Positions 11,791-24,160 of a stretch of 64,000 bases of DNA are shown in pieces. The notes under the pieces are model-generated. The model did not search any database. It was not told the DNA's origin and was given only the letters and a program-made list of their open reading frames with translations. The first letter of the stretch is position 1; every line of letters starts with the position of its first letter. The position numbers and the translations under genes were made by a program. Source of the DNA: Reticulitermes lucifugus (taxonomy: Eukaryota; Arthropoda; Insecta; Blattodea; Rhinotermitidae); contig JAKCWW010000199.1 of assembly GCA_026260175.1 (NCBI GenBank), positions 68,711 to 132,710 on the forward strand. Reading direction: 5' to 3'.

Positions 11791-14700
11791 TTATTTGAAG
11801 AAGGAAACATGGCGAATGGTTGAGACGAGGATATGCTCCTCTTCCCCCTATCTATTCAATTATAATTTGTGTTATGAAAATTAGTCATATTCTCCAATGA
11901 CTGGTTTTGAGTTTTTTTTCTGATTACCTCTGGAAGAAAGATTTGGAACCAGCTGAGAAGTTTTGGAGTGATATGATGTCCCCGTTAGGGACACATCAAT
12001 TACTGCAAATCATATTTGTGATGCGAATGTGTTTGTCATATTTAGGGTGTACTTGAATATGGTTTTGTCAGACACCAAGGTAGCGCCCATAAACTGCACT
12101 CCAACCATAAACATATGACGTTATAGGTCAGCAAATGTCTGTGTTGTCCTTTAGAGGACATTAAAAAACAGTCTGCAAGGGCGCAGACTGGATTTATCTG
12201 GCTACTGTAAGATCCACTGGTTCTATCTTCTAAACACAATACTGGACTGTCGGGGTCCATAAAAGGCTGGAAATTTCGTTACTAGCTCAAAGAATATTGT
12301 TTTCTGAAGAGAACTTATATTAGTTATTAGTTAAATTAGTTAAATAGTTAGATAGTCCTTTGAACGCTGTGTGATTGAATGGTTCGCCGTCCAAGAAGTC
12401 CTATCGAACACTTAGGCCTAACTATTCACTGTTTCAGAATTAATTTTGAATAGGGTCACTTGAGACGAACTAATTCGCGATGGCTGAAGAAGTAGTTCTG
12501 ACACAATGTTTGAAACCGGTTCGTCACTGTCAAATTGAAGAGCTGTCTGGGTGACATGTCGAACACGTGTTCTAGCATCGTAAGCTTTGCAGTAATGCCG
12601 GAAACCTGTCTCTTTCTTCCTGAATATCATAAAGTCTTACTGCATAATGCAGATGGATATAGTAGGATGCGAGTCTTCAGCTTCTATCCATCTTATTCAA
12701 GTCACAAGGGTCTGTGTTAGTGTTCAACTCTCTTTATCTGCAGAAAAAGTGTCCTTACATGTGCACAGGCCTAGCCTATTTTATTTCTGAGAGGTGTCTT
12801 TCAAACCCGTTTCGTAAGAAGACTTTTACTTTACCGTAAAACAGAGAATTTTTAGTGAGTTCACCAACTTGATTTAAACAATAGAGTTGGCACATTCCCA
12901 AAAAATATAAAATGCACTTTGCCGCACATTCGTGACAGTCTGAAGCACATGACAAGTGGACAGTCGCTGAACAGACCTTAAGTAAATTTCATATTGGGGA
13001 GTTAAATTCAAATATGTTATACAATCTAATTTTGGTTTAAAAGGACGAAATGAGGAACACCTTACGTGAAGACCTTCATGCTGTGCTCATCTCCAGCACA
13101 GAAAATATTCTAGTATTCGAAACCGTACTCTCTGATACCACTAGAGCCTCGTATTTCTGTTTTTCGACGGAAGTAGCAGACGCTGAACACTGCAGGAGAA
13201 ATCAAAATTGTAACCAAGAGGCCTCTAGGTACGTCATGAGCCTTAATTGTCCGTTAATGGAGAGTAGTCCTAACGCAAAACTTTCCGGTGACTAGCGATA
13301 GTGAAAACAAAAGCGTGAATAGAAAATCCACCGCATTTCTACCGGTAATGGACGGTAATGGGCATTGTAAGATTAGCAAAGAATCAGTGTCCAGCTGAAA
13401 ATAGGCAGCTCCGTTATCCATACAAATTTAAAATCCATTATCATATCATCTATTCCCCCGACACAATTAGCTCTACAAAACAACAAAATAAACAAATAAA
13501 CAACACACGAAAGCCATTAGATCCATTGAGTTTTCAGGTTTCTCTGTGGTATTGTGTGAGAACATGAGGTAGGCCTGCTGACTAATTGAACATTCCGGTG
13601 CTCTGATTGACACTGCACAATTGGCATTTTGCATATTGTAAGCCCTACAGAACATGTTAACAACGACGTATGTTTCAGCATGCCCTTTATAAACAAGGCA
13701 GAATTCCGTCACTTTTCGGGTTCAACGAGACCGGCCAACCAAATACTTGATCAACTGAAGCACCAACGAAGTACGCTAAACCAATCGTCTAAGAATCGAA
13801 TTACCTGACATAACTAAAAATCTAAAAAACTATGTAACTGACTAAGTGATTTAATTAACAGGTTCAAGAAAGAACACATAATATACCATTGAAATAAAAA
13901 TTAAATAAATTAAATGGGAACGAAGGAAAAACTTTGCTAAGTTGTTAAGTACCCAAGGTCTTCCTGGCCAAGACCTCCCATTTTCCGGGGTTTGGAATGT
14001 ACTTTGCAGACGTGTGGTAGGACTCCTTGGAAGGGGCACTGGCATGTCGCAAGACGTCTAAATACACAGCACAACACAAATGCAGAAATACGAGTAAAAC
14101 AGATATACATTTATGTCCTGAGTGAGCTTCGAAATCACGACACTTTTCCGAGCGACAGACGACAGGACATGCCTTAGACCGAGTGATTATTGAAATAAGT
14201 AAATAACTTGAATAACTACCTAAGTACCAATCTGCATAAGATAACACCACTTAAACGAGACTACACGCGAGAGGATGTAAGTTCCTTAGCGAGGAGAATG
14301 AATGTACCAGCCCTTGGCACAAATCCTTCATCAGGTCCCAGGATTCTGCATTCGTTACATACACCTCTTTAACATTTCGCTCTACAGAGCAGAGACATTA
14401 CTGAGAAGCTAACAGTTCCTTAGCCTATGAAGAAATTACCAGCACTTTTATAAAGGCTTATGAATCCTTTAATCAACGAACCACAAATTTCCTACATTCT
14501 TCAGAATAAAATGTTCACATTGAAACCTAAGCTATTTTTGCACAAGTTCCTTTATGATTCATAATAATTTAGGATATGATAGCGCCAGTTCTACCTCTTC
14601 GGTTGTCACGGGTAGGCTGATCGTTCCGCTTTCTATTTACAACACGCTGCGGTATGGGTGGCCAGAACGTGCGTCTTTCTACCCTCAAGTGAACTTCCAT

Positions 14701-15044
14701 CTTAAGCCTACTCATACAGACCTGAACTTTCATGCGTCTGTAAACTTCTCTTGTGTGTTAATTAATAGTTTCTGAACTGACTAATAGAAGCCTAAACTCG
14801 AGACAAAATATATTCTTTAGATACGAAAGTAAGATTGAAGCATAATTGACTCAAGTTAAAGTAACATCTTAAGCCATAATAAGAATGGAAATGTGCATGT
14901 CAGTTTGAAATAGCTATAACAATCCTTGCTAGCGGCGGGCATTACGTTTCTGAAAGTTAGCTCGTTTGGCATTTGTTGTTTATAATCCTGCTTTTCCTGT
15001 AGATTTTCATAATAATTTATCGCACATATAATCTGCTGCTAATA
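11791..15044. other. No gene recognised
   Basis: Several open frames of 60-101 codons lie on both strands (for example 12042-12260 minus, 13050-13295 plus, 13945-14250 minus). None shows a recognisable domain, signal peptide or consistent frame beyond its ends. An exact TAGGCCTA occurs at 12413-12420. Confidence 0.4.
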
Positions 15045-15638
15045 GAGCTATTTAATGCAGTCACAAATGTACTGTTGATACAACTATTTAATGCAGTCAC
15101 AAATGTACTGTTGATACAGCTATTTAATGCAGTCACAAATATACTGTTGATACAAATATTTAATGCAGTCACAAATGTACTGTTGATACAACTATTTAAT
15201 GCAGACACAAATGTACTGTTGATACAGCTATTTAATGCAGTCACAACTGTACTGTTGATACAGCTATTTAATGCAGTCACAACTGTACTGTTGATACAAC
15301 TATTTAATGCAGTCACAACTGTACTGTTGAAACAACTATTTAATGCAGACACAAATGTACTGTTGATACAACTATTTAATGCAGTCACAAATGTACTGTT
15401 GATACAGCTATTTAATGCAGTCACAAATGTACTGTTGATACAACTATTTAATGCAGTCACAAATGTACTGTTGATACAACTATTTCGTGAAGACATAAAT
15501 GTACTCTTGCTAAAGCTATCTGGTGCAGACACAAATGTACCATTGATAAAGCTATTCAGTGTTAATACAAATGCACTGTTCGTACATCTATTCGGTGCAG
15601 ACATAAATGTGCTATTGACGCAGATCTGCGGTGCATAG
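15045..15638. repeat. 36-bp minisatellite, about 16.5 units
   Basis: Units begin every 36 bases; consensus landmarks are CTATTTAATGCAGTCACAAA and TGTACTGTTGATACA. Units up to 15476 differ at only a few positions. Those from 15477 onward (GGTGCAGACACAAATGTACC and similar) are diverged edge copies. Three adjacent units (15225-15332) share ACAACTG in place of ACAAATG, and units at 15189 and 15333 share GCAGACAC, which points to local amplification. Because 36 is divisible by three, one frame on each strand stays open: plus 15075-15638 gives a 12-residue repeat like QLFNAVTNVLLI, and minus 15017-15604 a repeat like NSCINSTFVTAL. These frames are most simply read as by-products. Confidence 0.95.
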
Positions 15639-16259
15639 ATAAATCTAATGTGACAGATTCATAGTTAGGCTAAGCTACTTCAGTCAGTCGTATATACTCA
15701 CGACATTACATAAGTCAACGTTACACTAAGTGACGGATAAAAAATAGTTTTTGCAAGCCGGTATACTTGCATGGTTACAAAACATACTAAAAGTTTGAAT
15801 AAACGTAGTACTTATTAGTTAACTCTAATCCGTGTTTTACTTTACGAATTTATTTTCTTGATGAAAATGCATTTTTCTTCAATAAAATGATTGATAGAAA
15901 ATATAGTGAAATTCACCTAGCCATTTTTAACGTATACTATCTACCTTTTTGGAGCAGAGTAATCCTTGAATACCTAACAGTCATGCGGCGAATCAAAGAA
16001 ACCCAGAGGTTTATTAAGGTGTTCTATTGGCGGGCTTGGAGATGGAATGAAAGTCAGCTTGAGCAGGCAGGCGAGCTGACATGACCTCACCATTCTGCTC
16101 TCACTCTGTGAAATTCTGATAGGTCTACGTGTGGAAAAACGATTGACAGAGTCTTATGACTTAGCGTCACGCTATGAAGGTGCAGATGGGTAACTGTAGT
16201 AAATTTTCACACATTCTTAATCTCGGCATTATGTGAAGCTGAGCAGCCAGATTCACTCT
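15639..16259. other. No feature recognised
   Basis: Contains a 65-codon frame at 15887-16084 without recognisable features. Confidence 0.45.
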
Positions 16260-16395
16260 CTGGCCGCTTTACGCGAAAAGAAAAAGACTAGGTGGATAGA
16301 ACGATGGGCGGAACTTAGGTCCAGCCTCAATTTGGTGTCGCAGACAAGAACTCTCGTCCTGTCTGGAATCAAACTCTGGTGCTTAGGAAACGTAG
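16260..16395 (-). mobile_element. tRNA-like SINE fragment (family V)
   Basis: The minus strand shows a B-box-like AGAGTTTGATTCCAGAC (complement of 16362-16379), then GAGTTCTTGTCTGCGACACC. The same order (GTTCGATTCCCGG, CTTGTCCCT, CACCACATCGAC) is found in the tandem units at the right end of the window. No A box is convincing. Confidence 0.4.
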
Positions 16396-18117
16396 TAGTG
16401 CAGTAGTTGATACTTAGTGCCACGTAATCTATTTAAAATGCATGCTACATTATGGTAATCGATTCGCGGTACATACCTTCCTTCAACACTTGTGTTACTT
16501 ATGAAGCAGAAGCTTAGGAGACACCAGGAACAAGGTCGTGACAAATCCACACGGAGGAGTCGGTTGCTTGGCGACATTCTTCGTGGCCGGGTGAGGTGTT
16601 CAGCTCTGTAGATGGCTGGAACACTGCCACACATTTCACAGACGGTCTCGCTTAGACCGTTCGTTTATGGCCATTAACTTGCAGTTTCAAATTCAAACAA
16701 GCAACCTGAACCAGATTTTCCTGTTCATGGTGTTGTGATTTCCACTGCACATTACAGTGAAATAACTTTGGATATTGCAATGGTCACTGAAATCTGAATG
16801 TACGTGCAGAGTTTTGGTGATCAAACGTCTACAAACGCGACCATTTTGAAGACCATGAAGTAGGTTGGAAAGATTTGTGTAGGATTATGTTGCGAAGATT
16901 GAAAGATGAAAAACTTCGCAAAAAAACTAAGCCAGCGACACAACGCTACATCTATAAAAAATGAGCACTAAAATAACAGCGTGTAAACCTCAAATCTCGC
17001 AATGCATTTTCTCTCTTATTAGCGCCTCTTAGGACGCACAAACTGCATCTTTTATCTACTGATATACACGGGCCTTTAAATTGTGTTCTGCACAAGCATT
17101 TTACACATTCCAAAAATCATGTTGGCCATACGGTGAATCAGTATGCAGGACTGTTTGCATCTGCATATTTGAGAGTGGGAACCTCTCAAAATAAAGTGGA
17201 AGTCAGTCTTCATGAGGTCAGCCAAACAACCCTAATAATTTATCTGCTGCTGATTATGCTCCATCTTCTGTCAATGATCGCCAATATTCTGATGGTACTC
17301 CAGTCTCCGTCACTGATCGCGCATACCCAAATGTATTCCAGCATCTCCCACCATGTACCTAGATTCGGAACTCAGTTATGTGTAGACAAAGTTCCACGTT
17401 CAAAAACTGCTAAGTATTGATCAATGATTCGATCACGCAGTTCGACCAATTAAAACCACGGCAAATTACCACTTCCAGTTCACATAAGTTTCGTCCCACT
17501 TCTCGGCAAAGTGTTCAAAGTTGAGGAAAAAGAACATTTATTCATTACTTACGGTATTACCGCCTTAAATTTAAGTTATAAACTTTCACAGGGTTGACCC
17601 TTAATACCCACATGTACGTAGGGTGTATGTGTGTAGGAAAGGGTTCTTTCAGTACAATATTTATTATAACTGTTCAGTCGTGTTATTCGACTTTAAAAAC
17701 TTTTACATTAAAATTGCTTCATTATTCCTATACACTTCAAAATGCAATACTAAAATTGATGTTTTAAAATTAAATTGTGGGAATGCGTGTGAAATGGGAC
17801 TAAAGAGCTCAGGACAGGTAAAACCTGCAGGCTTTTAATATAAGTTTATTAAATAAGCTTACAATTCTTCCTAGTTTTTATACTAAGTATCAATATAGTA
17901 CTTAAGTGTCTTCGCGAGTTATTGATTCTCGAATTTGCTTATATCGCATGTACGTCAGAGCCCCTCTTTATCCTGGAACTGCAACTACGACTTACAAACG
18001 TAAAGTTGTCGTTGCGTTCAATAACCATGCCATGCCAGAGTAGGCCTACAGAATGAATGGAGGCAACCCTCCAAGCTTTCACAGTCTCAGCACTAGAAGA
18101 AGGTAGTGGTCAATTTA
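16396..18117. other. No gene recognised
   Basis: A hydrophobic 95-codon plus-strand frame at 17133-17420 has no recognisable family. An exact GTAGGCCTAC lies at 18040-18049. Confidence 0.4.
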
Positions 18118-18358
18118 TATCTCTCTCTTCTTTCTATTTACTTCTAACTCCTCCATTTATTTCTACCTCTCTTTCTTATTTATTTCGGAATTTTTTTCAT
18201 CTTTACTTTCCCTCCAGTCTTCTTTTTTGTCATTTCTCCCCCTATTTTTCTGATTTTAATTTTTCCCCTTTTGTTTTTTTCCCTCCCCCTCTCCCTCTCT
18301 CTCTCCTTCTGTGTCTCCTTGTAGTTCCGTCCCTTTTCTTTCTGTGTTTTCCCTCTTT
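18118..18358 (+). repeat. Pyrimidine-rich low-complexity tract
   Basis: About 240 bases are overwhelmingly C and T on the plus strand (TTTCTTCC, CTCCCTCTCTCTCTCC and similar). The frame 18057-18362 that crosses it encodes a Phe/Ser/Leu/Pro string explained entirely by this composition. Confidence 0.85.
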
Positions 18359-21289
18359 GTAACTGGACATCATGGATGAGTGATTAGCATTTATGATTCT
18401 TATTTCGGATATTCTGGGTTTAAATTTCGGACTAAAGTCCTGCAATCTTAATAGGGGAATTTTGTGATTTTTTTCAGAGTTTCAAACAAAACGTCGGGAT
18501 AGCAGACCACAATAAAATAGGCCACTGCTGAATCATTCCACACACTTATCAACAATTCACATATCATCGTAACATTCCATAAAATATAACCCAAAATTAG
18601 AAGAACTTTCATCCAATCCACCAAACATGTTTTTTTCTGCCCCCCTTTACAAATCGCGTAATATTCTATGGCGAAACAAAGAATGGGCCTAGGTCAGTGC
18701 AGCCACTCTAAAGTAAAATTTTGGCTGTTGACATCTGATAAATCCTACTCTCTCTTGTCCTCAATGACGTTGTGATGAAAATCTAAAGTACAGGCCTACT
18801 ACTTTATGTCGGTTATGGAATCCTTTCATTACGTAAAACCAATTCATTGTTAGGCCGCTGGTAACGGTGAATGATGTTAATAAGATATGAAGAAACTAAA
18901 CACTAATCAACGTTATTCATTACGCTGACTTTCCCACAAACATGTGATGCCCTTTGTTTGACTAGCGATATCTGTAATGTGCTGGACTTGTATAATGAGC
19001 TGGCATCAGGCAACGACTACCCTGTGACCAGAATAATTTAGGAAAACTTGTTTTGGGATGACAAGATAGTATTTTGGACTGTGATGTCCCCAAAAATTCA
19101 TCTAATTGGATGTGTTGGAAGGCACCGAAACCTACCTGCTTCGCTTTGAATATAATATAGATTTATGTCTGAAGGACCTAAACGCAGAAACACGAACACA
19201 AAAGTTTTGTCGTGATTTGTGAGACACTTTAAAGAGGGCATGAAGCCCGGTTTGTTCATGGTATCCGGGAAAAGGAGAAGTGAATCAGAATGTTGGTTGT
19301 ATATATCTAATCATGCCTCCATCGAAAATGAGGAGCCGGTTTTGTAGTTCTGATATTATTAAAAAGCTCAAGTGCGTGTTAAGCTACAACATTTTGTTTA
19401 TATCTGGTCGGTTTGCGGAACAGTGACAGGTTTATTGCCTTGCCCGTACCATTTAAATTCGTTCTATCCACCATCAGTCAAACTTCTTGCTGTAGCGGCT
19501 TGCTGCTGTATCAGCGATTCGCAAAGTCGACCGGTCCTGATCCCGTCCACAAGCAGTGCTAAGCGCTGTTCACAGTTTCCAACTGCTGTTTCACTGCAAA
19601 CGTATGTGCACTACTTTGTAGACAAATAAATGAATAATAAAACAGCAGTGTAGTGGGAAGCACTTGTGTTACATGCTGTAAACCAGCGGCTCTAAATTTG
19701 GATGGGAGCTGATTAACCGCCCTTAACGTCTCATCAGCCATAAAAATCCCGAATATCACCTTAAAATGGACTAGTCTGAAGTTACAGGGCTTCTATAATG
19801 TATGAAGTTGACACAGCATCGCTAATAATGCTATTATACCTAATCCTAATCCTGATCTGTGTTATCCGACATGACAGTTCATGCACCAAAAGGTCGGGCT
19901 ATCGGCTCAAAAGGAATATTACATGATATTACATAGCACTTTAATAATTAAGTTGCTTGTATGGTTTCTAATTTCTAGCGAAATTTGTCTTTTCCAGTCG
20001 TTTCCATCACAGACCTGTTACTTTGTTGACTTTATGGTAGTATAAATCATTATTATATTATCATAAAGGTTTTATTACCGCTAAATTTCTACAAGTTCCT
20101 GACGAAGTTATATCGAATTCAAGATTATTAGCTACTTGAATTTCTTTCTATTGTCTCCTGTATTAAAATCAATAAAATTAACAAAATAAACAGCAAATAA
20201 AACACTACGTTTCTGGGTATGGATCAGTCCCGTCTTCAGGCTAAAATAGTAAGGCCTACACAGCTGGGTCCGACAGGTTAAGCTACGCTTAACCCTGAGG
20301 CTGAGCTTAGACACGAACTTATCCTGTCCCCGAAACGCAGTGCTTTGTTCACTACTTATGTCTATTACTTTTATCAATTTTAAAACAACAGACGATGGAA
20401 AGACAAAGTTCAAGAAGCCTACATTCTTAAATTATCCTTAAAACGTGTCAAATAGCAGTATCGTTTCAAAGCCAGTAACATTATATCATCTTGTGCACAA
20501 CACTGATTTATGTAAAAGGTATTATGGCAGGCCTGTTCAACACAACCGGCACTGCAGGCAACAAAACATATCCCGGCTCCTTTATAACACTGCACTGTAT
20601 ATTATGATGCACAACTTTCTCTTGCACTTTGTATTCTAGCCCATATTACGTTAAAAACAAATTTATTGCACACATCGCGCAGACCGGATCCGGGGCCCAC
20701 CCTCCTCTCTAACATATCGTTGCCCGAAAAAGCGTAAAGCCGTTGGGGCCCGAAGATGATTCCTCCCGATATTGTGCTGACAGTATGCATGCGTGGAGAT
20801 ATTCCTCCGCTCTCTCTTACGCCTTCCAGCGTTCTGCTTAATTAAGCGTTGAGGCAATCTTTCAGCTGAGTAATAGGTTTTTATTCCAAAGTAGTGCCTC
20901 CAACGTGAGCGGTCAAATTTCAAACAATTTTCGAATAATGTATTTAAAAAATTCGGTTGTATAAAAACGAGCCGCATTTTCGTCACATATAACACTCACT
21001 TTATGATGCTCAGAAAATAACTGCTGTTTAAACTGAGTTCCACATAACATTCATTCACTCCCTCTGTGGGTTAAAATCACATTTACAGAACATGGCACTG
21101 ACGCTACAGACAATTTCCACTGTACAACTAACATAATTAAAGATGCATCCTAGCTCAGTTACACGTTATTTATAGAGATTTCTTATCACTACGTTTACGC
21201 CAACGTTAATTATTATTAAATAAATAATTATTTAGCTATTTCTTGTTTATTTAACAATGCCTTCAATTACACCAACTGTGTACTAGGCT
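18359..21289. other. No gene recognised; one unresolved minus-strand frame
   Basis: The frame 20132-20413 (minus, 93 codons) includes the phrase GLIHTQKRSVLFAVYFVNF. It looks to me like translations of an interspersed repeat, but I cannot name the family. A GGTTAAG-CTAC-GCTTAACC small hairpin lies near 20275-20292. The rest shows nothing. Confidence 0.3.
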
Positions 21290-21480
21290 TCGAGGTTATG
21301 TCGCGGTCTCCGGGCATACTTCCCACTGCTCTCCTCCCCCGGCTGAAGCAGCAAAGCCGTTCGTCACAGATCTTGCATTCTTTGGTCTCTGTCTTATCCC
21401 TGCTGAATTCTGTCGGCGCCTTCACATTCTAACGGCGGCCGCTGTAGGTTCGCACGCCAGGTGCTCGTGTGCAGAGCTTA
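21290..21480. other. GC- and CpG-richer patch
   Basis: This stretch has several CpG-containing motifs (GTCGCGGTC, CCCCCGGC, GTCGGCGCC, GGCGGCCGC) in an otherwise AT-rich neighbourhood. A 92-codon minus-strand frame (21478-21756) ends at its right side. It could be a decayed repeat or a short unmethylated element. I see no core promoter motif. Confidence 0.3.
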
Positions 21481-21756
21481 ACGTCTGTCCATCCTCCACC
21501 AACACTCTTGCTTTGCGTCTTCTCTCTCACTCATATTCTTCTGTTTCCAAGTTGCACCTGAAGGATTTCTGTAGCTTATACTATTCTCAGAAATTTTTAC
21601 GTACTCGTTTAGTCTCGGTAGGTGTACAAAATTCGTAGTCTGGACATGCTGAATACTGTTAGATCTATTCCTCTGGACACTAAGCACAATTCTGTCTGTC
21701 TGAACATTGCTGTTTCTCGTCACATCAGAAACGCAGGCGTTATAATCCAGTGCCAA
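21478..21756 (-). other. Unresolved 92-codon open frame
   Basis: The frame begins MALDYNACVSDV and ends with a polar, charged tail (…SEREDAKQECWWRMDRR). It has no low-complexity bias and no stops for 92 codons, but also no domain, signal peptide or transmembrane segment that I recognise. Its length is within what random AT-rich DNA gives in 64 kb. I list it only because it is one of the less biased frames. Confidence 0.12.
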
Positions 21757-23669
21757 ATCAAAGCATAGATTTCTGTCCTTGTGAAGAGTATCAAATTTTA
21801 AGACAAGTTTTAACTTTTCCAGAAAGGAAAGAAAAAAGCAAGCAATTAGTTTATCAAGCTGCTGTGTGTACTTATTCCTCTTCAGCTTTTTAACAAGTCC
21901 TCCAATGTTTTACAAAACTCTGTACGAATGTTAACTTACTGGACGCCACCAAGCGCAGTGTTTTAATTTCATGAAATCACTAATAAAAAGACAGTGGGCG
22001 CGCTAAATTGTGAGGCGGGGAGTCTCGTTAGTGACACTGGCTTTAGATTCCTGATGTGACGTGCGGCAACAGATCTTGAACAAACACGTACTCAAATTTG
22101 TTAGGGAAATTTTTATGGCATATAAAATAATAACATTAATACCAAGAAAAATTCTTTTCCAGTTTTTAGTTTGAAAGCCATAACTAAAGAACCTTTGGAG
22201 CTACGCTTGCGGAGTTTGGCACGAAGATAGACGTGGAACATACACATATACTTATTGCGTATGAAATATTATTTGTAGGTCAGCAACAACAAACATGGCG
22301 ACGGTGCAGACTCAAAAGTTAGTCTATGTCAGAAAAAATCAATGCAAAGCAGAAACTTTAATTAAATGAAGTTTTTCCAAAAATAAAATAACAATTGCAA
22401 TTTTAATCGATCTATAGTCCTGCAAGTCTATGCAATAGGTAAGTTAACTTTATTAAAGCCTGTCCTGTAGGTCATATTTACTAAAGAGTACAGAACATTT
22501 CCACCACTTTGTCCTTGTTTCCTGTCTCTTACCATTCCGCGCACGTTGTGGTTTGGTAAAACCCGCGTCTGTGTTTATACCTAGGGATACATTCCCGACA
22601 GACAACTTCGCATGCGATACGACGGAAAGCGCGTGCCATATGAACGTTTCTAAACTACGTGCTCTGATGTGACCAACGTAATGTTAAAAAACGCATTCAT
22701 TTCTTGTTAATAATAGGCCACATAGAGTTAAATTTCCAAGAAGAAAGAAAGGGCTTCCATATTCGGATCAGAAGTTTAAAATGCTTATTCCATAATGATG
22801 CAATGAGCGAGGTACCTAATTTGGAATAACACGAGTTGGCGGTGTAGACATGACAATACTTATTACAGAGAGATTACCTGTCTGCGGAGAATTAAAATTG
22901 AAAATTTTTATTGTGCTCGGAATTGTTTCAGGTAAATCTTACGTTATTTACTGATTCTCTATCATTTACTGCCTTTATCCTCCCTGAAAAGGAAAGGCCC
23001 TGAAACGTACGAGATCTGAGGTTCTTACAACAGTGCTGATGGAGATTTAAGTATTTTGTAACACGCTGCAGTGTACTGGTACATAGTTGACCAAGTTCCA
23101 GCGAAGCTTGTTGCCTCCATCTTAAGGGTAGACCATGAAGATATGATTACCATGACGATGGAGACAGCAAGCTCCTACGAACGAACAATCGGTAAACCAA
23201 TTCACACAGCTTTATATCCCAGAAGACTTGAACGTTCTTCTTCTTCTTGTAATTCGTAATTTAATTTTATCTCTTCGTGGTCAATAAACTATGGACTGCT
23301 GCCTCATTAATGACAAAACGGAAAGCAGCGTCTTGGCCATTCTTGCGAAGGAAATGCTGCTGACATTATCGTAGCTTAATATATTATTAGTCTAAGGACT
23401 GATAGAAAAAAAAACTGTAATCGATTTTCAACTCCCAGCCGATCACTGATTTCGGCCAGCTGAACAAAACTGTAGTGTGTGAATCTTTGTTCATCTCAAC
23501 GACCAAGGACTTTGTGAGAGGAAGCTGACCACTGCTGCGTAATTTGACTGAATCACTGACTACTTGTAAGTTACTGCCTGACTAGATTGTACTGCAGAAG
23601 ACGATAATCGCTCAGCAACTCAGTGAGTTCTCCACCATTCATAGAACGTGAACTCTCATTGCAGTGTAC
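21757..23669. other. No feature recognised
   Basis: AT-rich sequence with a single 62-codon frame (23071-23259). No repeat relationship to the rest of the window was seen. Confidence 0.45.
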
Positions 23670-23800
23670 GGCAGAGTCCGATATTTGACATTATCTTCAG
23701 CCAGACGAATTCAGTCCGTACCCTTATATCCAGCTTCCTTAGTTTACACTTCGATACTATCCTCCAGTCTTCGGCTAGGTCCCCGAACATTTTTCTTCCT
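23670..23800 (-). mobile_element. LINE-A C-terminal fragment
   Basis: The minus strand reads RGPSRRLEDSIEV, a stop, then TKEAGYKGTD and IRLAEDN. This matches the family pattern RPRRRWEDNIKMDLKEIG...DWIRLAQDR. At least one stop interrupts it, and the 5' part and 3' UTR are missing or unrecognisable. Confidence 0.65.
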
Positions 23801-23854
23801 ACAAATTTACTTATTTATTTCAAATTTATTTAAAGACGCCGTCAATAACTCAGT

Positions 23855-24160
23855 GGAAGGTGGGGGAGCGTATTCGGTATACTGACTAAGCTATGGGCTG
23901 AAAGAGCTGGGTTTCGAATACGTGTGGGAACAAGAGATTTTTGGCTTCTTCGAAACGTCCAGAACTGCTATTAGGCCCACTCAGCATCCAATAAATTAAA
24001 TGGGTACCTGGGGTTCTTTCCTGAGGGTGAAGTGACCGGGGCGTGACGTTGAATATTCACCTGCATCTCCTGCCGAGGTTAAGAATGAGAGGAACCATGC
24101 CTCCATTCCCCCTGTATGCCTTCATGGCGTGGACAGAGACAACTTTAACTCTTCCAGCAT
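23855..24160 (+). mobile_element. tRNA-derived SINE (family I)
   Basis: The head carries an A-box relic GGGAGCGTATTCGGTATAC (about 23864-23882) and B box GGGTTTCGAATAC (about 23909-23921). The body has GGGTACCTGGGGTTCTTTCC, GACCGGGGCGTGACG and GCCGAGGTTAAGAATGAG, then a CCATGCCTCCATTCC hairpin segment and CTTCATGGCGTGG. It aligns block by block with 4969-5262 and, inverted, with 965-1115. Confidence 0.75.

Noticed and set aside
15017-15638. Two long repeat-containing open frames, one on each strand, as a repeat protein gene
   Set aside because: The 36-base period keeps a frame open on both strands automatically. There is no signal peptide or unique flanking domain, and both strands are equally open.
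18057-18362. 101-codon plus-strand frame with hydrophobic stretches
   Set aside because: Composition of the CT-rich tract alone yields Phe, Ser, Leu and Pro codons without stops.
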